NCBI GenBank assembly: GCA_938008535.1
Contig: CALLKF010000160.1
Span: 1 to 8,613 of the forward strand
DNA: 8,613 bases
Reading direction: 5' to 3'
DNA from: an uncultured Saprospirales bacterium
Lineage (GTDB): Bacteria > Bacteroidota > Bacteroidia > Chitinophagales > JADIYW01
Shown: in pieces, positions 5,352-8,613 of the stretch
Layout: every line of letters begins with the position of its first letter
How positions within the stretch are numbered: position 1 is the stretch's first letter
Notes under the pieces: generated by a model
Told to the model about the DNA's origin: nothing
Seen by the model: only the letters and a program-made list of their open reading frames with translations
Databases searched by the model: none
Made by a program: the position numbers and the translations under genes

Positions 5352-6380
5352 ATGAAAAGGTTTATACAAAAATACACTGGTTTTATTCGCAATCTTCGAT
5401 TGGTGCATTATTTGTATAATATATCGCATCGAAAAGGACTGAAACGCAACAAACATTTGTATCCATATTTTGATTTGGAAAAATCGGTTTATGCAAGTAT
5501 TTCGCACAAAGATTTTATAGATAAAAAAGCGAAAAAGCCATGGTTAGATGGTATTGTAAGCGAAAAAGATATTCAAAACCATCCGTTGTTTTGTCATTTT
5601 TCAGCAACGATTGATCAACAAATTTTAAAATGGAATAAAAACGGTTTTTTAATTTTAGAAAATTTTTTAGATGGCGAAACGGCTGATGCTATTAACCAAG
5701 AGATTGATAGTTTATTAGAAAAAAAAGAAGTTGATTTTAATTACACGAATCGAAAAATTTTCAACGCTTATCAGCAATCTTATACGATTAGAAAAGTGAT
5801 AAAAGAAAAACGATTACTGGATATTTTAAATTTTATTTTAGATAAAAAAGTGTTGCCTTTTCAAACCATTAATTTTTTAAAAGGTAGCGAGCAACAAGCG
5901 CATTCTGATTCTATTCACATGAGCACTTTTCCGAATGGCTACTTAATTGCTGCGTGGTTTGCATTGGAAGATATATCGATTGAGCAAGGTCCTTTGTCGT
6001 ATTTTCCTGGTTCACATCATTTACCATATTTAACAAATGCAGATTATGAAAATACCAGCAATCATTGGGTTTTAGATGGTAATGCGAATATAAAATATGA
6101 AAAAAAAGTACAAGAAGTTATCGCAAAAAACAATATAACTAAACAGATTTTTTTAGCTAAAAAAGGCGATGTTTTTATTTGGCATGCAAACTTAATGCAT
6201 GGTGGCGAGCCAATGCTAAATCAAGAGTTAACACGTAAAAGTATGGTGGTGCATTATTTTGCAAATGATGTAATTGCCTATCACGAAATCAGTGAGCGAC
6301 CAGCAATTTTTGATACCGAATTAGTTGGTGAAATTGAAGATGATTTTTACAAAGGACAAACTGATATTTTAGAAATGTAG
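5352..6380 (+). CDS. Phytanoyl-CoA dioxygenase (PhyH) family Fe(II)/2-oxoglutarate enzyme
   Basis: A 342-residue protein with a basic N-terminal extension (1-85) and a double-stranded beta-helix oxygenase domain (about 90-310). Iron ligands visible are His184 and Asp186 in QQAHSDSIHM and His283 in LMHGGEP; Arg295 in TRKSMVVHYF is placed to bind 2-oxoglutarate. The family block GPLSYFPGSHHLPYL (213-227) is typical of PhyH. Such enzymes hydroxylate small molecules, lipids or residues with O2 and 2-oxoglutarate; the substrate here cannot be read from the sequence. All ligands are present, so it should be active. It is cytoplasmic with no signal peptide. It is divergent from the 60-residue peptide/TMTC-like pair and ends 13 bases from the convergent membrane-protein gene. 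The start at 5352 follows the A/T-rich AAATTAA; a downstream Met is not excluded. Confidence 0.9.
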   Translation: MKRFIQKYTGFIRNLRLVHYLYNISHRKGLKRNKHLYPYFDLEKSVYASISHKDFIDKKAKKPWLDGIVSEKDIQNHPLFCHFSATIDQQILKWNKNGFLILENFLDGETADAINQEIDSLLEKKEVDFNYTNRKIFNAYQQSYTIRKVIKEKRLLDILNFILDKKVLPFQTINFLKGSEQQAHSDSIHMSTFPNGYLIAAWFALEDISIEQGPLSYFPGSHHLPYLTNADYENTSNHWVLDGNANIKYEKKVQEVIAKNNITKQIFLAKKGDVFIWHANLMHGGEPMLNQELTRKSMVVHYFANDVIAYHEISERPAIFDTELVGEIEDDFYKGQTDILEM

Positions 6381-6393
6381 ATTTTAAGAGCAT

Positions 6394-7116
6394 TTATTTT
6401 TTTTTACTCAAAAATGTTCTGTAAAACAAATATGCGAAACCAGGAATTAAAATTGCATTTAATTTGTACGTTGCTGATCCGTTCATAAACTCTTTTCCGT
6501 AAACTAAAAGTAACACAATAAATATACCTAAAGCTATGGTATATATTTTTCCGAATTTGCTTTCGTAAAAAGTTTTCTCTCTTTTAATTTGTTGAAGTTT
6601 ATTTGTTGAAGTTTGTATGGTTGATGTCGTTAATTCTGTGGAGCTTTGTAGTTGATTATAATTGTTTACTTGTGACAAAAAATGTCTTAAAAAATTATCG
6701 TAACCTTCTTTCCGTTCACCATACATATCAGAAATTTTCCATACTTCACTATTTCGGAACTTTATTTCCAAATATTGAAATTCACCTCTGTATTTACCTT
6801 TGTCAGTTCCGTTCTTATAACTTATAATATCGCTAAAATTTTGTGTGCGTTCGACTTTGTTTTTAAATAAAAAATTTGAAGACAATAATAAACGTTCTAA
6901 TCGATTTTCTCGAATGGTAAAAGTAGCTTCACAGCTAAGAAAATACAAAACTATAATTAATAATCCAACCATTAATATGGTACTTATAATTGGATGCAAA
7001 CCAATAAATACTGATGTGTACATTGTGCCTAACGCAATGCTTAGTGCAATGCTAACAGAACCAAATGTTCCTAGAGGCAATGTTTTGCTATTGTGTTTTA
7101 CTTGCAAATCAACCAT
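6394..7116 (-). CDS. Membrane protein, 240 aa, with a PH-like central domain
   Basis: The product has two membrane helices near the N-terminus (about 17-36 and 41-61), a soluble middle (62-188) and two more helices at the end (about 190-207 and 219-236), closing with a Lys-rich tail. The part after the second helix alternates short strands (ATFTIRENRLERL, FQYLEIKFRNSEVWKI) and ends in a helix (YDNFLRHFLSQV), the arrangement of bacterial PH-like domains found beside membrane helices. Residues 151-178 are a Gln/Ser/Thr-rich linker. No enzyme motif is seen and the function is unknown. It starts four bases after the stop of the 109-residue gene, so the two form an operon. It converges on the dioxygenase gene without a clear terminator between them. 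Confidence 0.75.
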   Translation of the reverse strand: MVDLQVKHNSKTLPLGTFGSVSIALSIALGTMYTSVFIGLHPIISTILMVGLLIIVLYFLSCEATFTIRENRLERLLLSSNFLFKNKVERTQNFSDIISYKNGTDKGKYRGEFQYLEIKFRNSEVWKISDMYGERKEGYDNFLRHFLSQVNNYNQLQSSTELTTSTIQTSTNKLQQIKREKTFYESKFGKIYTIALGIFIVLLLVYGKEFMNGSATYKLNAILIPGFAYLFYRTFLSKKK

Positions 7117-7120
7117 AATA

Positions 7121-7450
7121 CTACCACAATTCTTCTTCGCTAATATCTGATGGTTTGTCGAAATGAAACATTTTTCTGGTTTCTATTTTTTGTTTCTGTC
7201 TGTCTATAATTAAATCAGCAATAATTTCTGCAGCGTTTTCTCCCTTGTGTTCTTTTAGTAATTTTCGTACTTTATCTTCATGCACATCTATTCTGTATAA
7301 GATATACATCAAGTGATCAAAGTCGTTTAAAATCCAATAGTTTATTTTTTGAATAATGAATTTTCTGAACTCTGCAAATGAACTAAAACTGACAGCATTT
7401 TCTTCTAACAGTTGTAAGGTATATTCTTGAACTTGAAGTGCATTTTCCAT
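7121..7450 (-). CDS. Conserved Bacteroidota protein of unknown function, 109 aa
   Basis: A helical, soluble protein with the sequence pattern of a small family common in Bacteroidota. The middle contains YWILNDFDHLMYILYRIDVHEDKV (38-61, written here by position, key motif LYRIDVHE), followed by AAEIIADLIIDRQKQKI (73-89), and it closes with the SEEELW tail. The conserved NDF..L...LYRIDV block and the acidic tail ending in Trp are what I recognise. The role is not known to me. It is followed after three to four bases by the membrane-protein gene and preceded 33 bases upstream by the TIGR02757 remnant on the same strand. An intact upstream gene may once have headed this operon, so its promoter may be lost or internal. 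Confidence 0.8.
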   Translation of the reverse strand: MENALQVQEYTLQLLEENAVSFSSFAEFRKFIIQKINYWILNDFDHLMYILYRIDVHEDKVRKLLKEHKGENAAEIIADLIIDRQKQKIETRKMFHFDKPSDISEEELW

Positions 7451-7483
7451 ATACGATTCTCAAATGGTTGTTTATTAATTAAT

Positions 7484-7774
7484 CTACAAAATTGCCTTAT
7501 CAATACCCATTCCGAAAAGTGCAAAATCAAACCGAACAGGATCGTTTTTATCAATTAACCTTAAGTTACTCGTTAATTCGCAAACTGTCAACCAATCTCG
7601 CTGTTTTCTTTCTATTAAATTTAGTTGTCGCGCATAGTTTTCTACATGTACATCCAATGGAATATAGAGTTGTGCTGGTTTTATTTTTTTCCAGATTCCA
7701 AAATCCACACCGATTTTATCTTTGCGAACCATCCAACGCAAATACATGTTCAGTCGGATAATTAAGGTAGTAAA
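7484..7774 (-). pseudogene. TIGR02757 (DUF2400) family protein, C-terminal remnant
   Basis: The frame encodes the last 87 or so residues of a TIGR02757 protein, a Bacteroidota family of roughly 250 residues with unknown function. Recognisable blocks are RLNMYLRWMVRKD, GVDFGIWKKI, YIPLDVHVENYARQL, RKQRDWL and PVRFDFALFGMGI. Homology continues upstream of the first ATG (7747) through IRLNM to about 7759, then stops; the in-frame TAA at 7775-7777 follows. So about two thirds of the gene are missing and what remains is most likely not functional. The break coincides with the end of the serine-recombinase-like frame, which suggests an insertion or rearrangement. A fresh start at 7747 making a short protein is possible but unlikely to be useful. 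Confidence 0.75.
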
Positions 7775-8368
7775 TTAATCAAACATTATCAACTCTTCTT
7801 TTTCTAAACTAATTTTTGAATAATTAAGTATGCTAATTGAATTAGGATTAGCTTTTTGGAAGCCTTTAGAACTCTTTTCGCTAGATGTAATTGGGTTGTT
7901 TAAAACTGTCATTTTATTAGAAACACTTACTAAGTCTTTTTTATCAGAATTTGATATAATACTTGTGCGCTGAATCCAATACCAATCCATTGCTGTCCAA
8001 TTTGTCCTATATATTGTAGCTTCATCAAATCCTTTGTAAATAATTGTTATTAGAAAATAGCCCCCCTTTTTTTCTTTGATGTGCTTAATGTTTATCCTCT
8101 CAATCAATAAATGAACTAGTCTTTTAATATCCATAAAATTTAAAGTGGAGGAATAGCCATTTATGAGTTTTTCAACTCTCTTCTTTCTGTTATTTAACGT
8201 TCTCTCAAATAATTTGTTTTCAATAATTTCAATGTTTTTAGATAAATCTTGTTTTGCTTTACTCAATTTTTTAAACTCTAATTTAAAACAAAATTCAAGT
8301 TTTACAATACATACTTGGAAAGCGTTTTCCAATTCAATGAATGTTGATGGACTTTTAAATTCAAACAC
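7775..8368 (-). pseudogene. Probable C-terminal fragment of a large serine recombinase
   Basis: A 197-codon frame with only a GTG (8368) near its upstream end. It looks like the C-terminal part of a large serine recombinase: a charged coiled-coil-like stretch (KKLSKAKQDLSKN to RVEKLINGY, about 33-72), then MDIKRLVHLLIERINIKHI and a strand pair GGYFLITIIYKGFDEATIYRTN with the aromatic WTAMDWYWI, then a low-complexity Ser/Asn/Lys tail. The catalytic resolvase domain, with its nucleophilic Ser, and the zinc-ribbon part are absent, because the upstream DNA codes for an unrelated protein on the other strand. Recombinase homology probably ends between 8285 and 8315; the first 20 or so residues of the frame are antisense to that protein. 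The family call rests on the overall pattern and is tentative. A complete unrelated small gene is the alternative. Confidence 0.45.
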
Positions 8369-8613
8369 AAAAGTTTTAAGTTACGATGAAAATCTTGATG
8401 TTGTTTCGTTTTTGCAACGTAAAGCTTGTACTTATTCAATTACAAATACACCCGAAGATAACAATGGCGTAATAGTAGCCTTTATTGGTTATAACTGGAA
8501 TCCAATTGCAAATAACTTTATTTGCAGCCCCACTTTTGATAGTTCAGCAGTTGCTTCGAGTGTTAATAATTTACCTTATGCTGTACAAGGAGGTATTTAT
8601 AACCCGCCAGGCA
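8313..8613 (+). pseudogene. Secreted T9SS-type protein, 5'-truncated and cut by the window edge
   Basis: From about 8313 the plus strand codes for a protein still open at 8613. It reads TWKAFSNSMNVDGLL, then VVSFLQRKACTYS, GVIVAFIGYNWNP and YAVQGGIYNPPG. This pattern (F.SS.N..G, then a VSF.QRK block, a short strand ending in a Trp, and QGGIYNP.G) belongs to large secreted Bacteroidota proteins that usually carry a signal peptide and a C-terminal T9SS sorting domain. Neither end is visible here. The frame is open upstream to beyond 8232, but there it lies antisense to the recombinase-like fragment and shows no signal peptide, so the true N-terminus is missing. The remnant would not be exported. 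It could be part of a functional gene only if this is an assembly join. Confidence 0.55.

Noticed and set aside
5319..5507. A longer N-terminus (63 more residues) for the 60-residue peptide
   Set aside because: It is antisense to the well-supported dioxygenase gene, and the ATG at 5318 begins the only part with sensible composition.
6388..6419. Hairpin GAGCATTT / AAATGTTC as a shared terminator between convergent genes
   Set aside because: The arms are short with one mismatch, the loop is mostly T, and no T run follows on either strand.
6603..7150. Plus-strand frames of 74 and 101 codons
   Set aside because: They are antisense to the membrane-protein gene, which has clear helices and operon spacing.
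7492..7761. Plus-strand frame of 89 codons
   Set aside because: It is the antisense shadow of the TIGR02757 remnant, whose minus-strand reading is clearly homologous to a known family.
8060..8072. C6T7 run as a phase-variable tract
   Set aside because: It simply encodes Lys-Lys-Gly-Gly in the recombinase-like frame, and that gene is already a fragment.
1..8613. CRISPR array, rRNA or insertion-sequence inverted ends
   Set aside because: No regularly spaced identical repeats of CRISPR type, no rRNA-like sequence and no matching terminal inverted repeats around a transposase were seen.

Overview
The window is AT-rich DNA that most likely comes from a member of the Bacteroidota (Flavobacteriia or a relative). 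The evidence is A-rich start regions without Shine-Dalgarno sites, promoter boxes of the Bacteroidota type (TTTG / TAnnTTTG), a Bacteroidota-type tyrosine recombinase, and protein families typical of the phylum: a TMTC-like membrane TPR protein, the TIGR02757 family, and a fragment resembling a secreted type IX (T9SS) protein.

Positions 1 to about 2950 look like the right end of an integrated mobile element. On the minus strand it holds an unrecognised gene cut by the window edge (1-556), a 73-residue unrecognised protein (639-860), about 675 bases without a convincing gene (861-1536), and a 420-residue tyrosine recombinase (1537-2799). The gene-free stretch carries a candidate array of degenerate 22-bp repeats ending in a DnaA-box-like site, a long inverted repeat and two promoter-like sites. 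The recombinase has its own terminator and a repeat-rich upstream region. About 150 bp beyond its start lies the 3' part of a tRNA-Asn(GUU) gene without its 5' half, followed by the tRNA terminator. This is the scar expected where an element has integrated into a tRNA gene; the intact tRNA should lie beyond the left edge of the window.

Positions 3003 to 7486 read as host chromosome. A large TMTC-like GT-C/TPR membrane protein (3046-5091, minus) lies directly downstream of a 60-residue peptide gene ending in Gly-Cys-Gly-Gly (5136-5318, minus). Only 33 bases away, a phytanoyl-CoA-dioxygenase-family Fe(II)/2-oxoglutarate enzyme (5352-6380, plus) is transcribed divergently. A small peptide between a probable glycosyltransferase and a probable hydroxylase could be a modification substrate, but nothing in the sequence proves a link. 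Convergent to the dioxygenase is a minus-strand pair: a 109-residue protein of a Bacteroidota family and a four-helix membrane protein.

From 7484 to the right edge three unrelated gene remnants abut within about 1.1 kb: the C-terminal third of a TIGR02757 protein (minus), the probable C-terminal region of a large serine recombinase (minus), and the interior of a secreted protein that begins without a signal peptide and runs off the window (plus). This is either a rearrangement scar left by a second mobile element or an assembly join.
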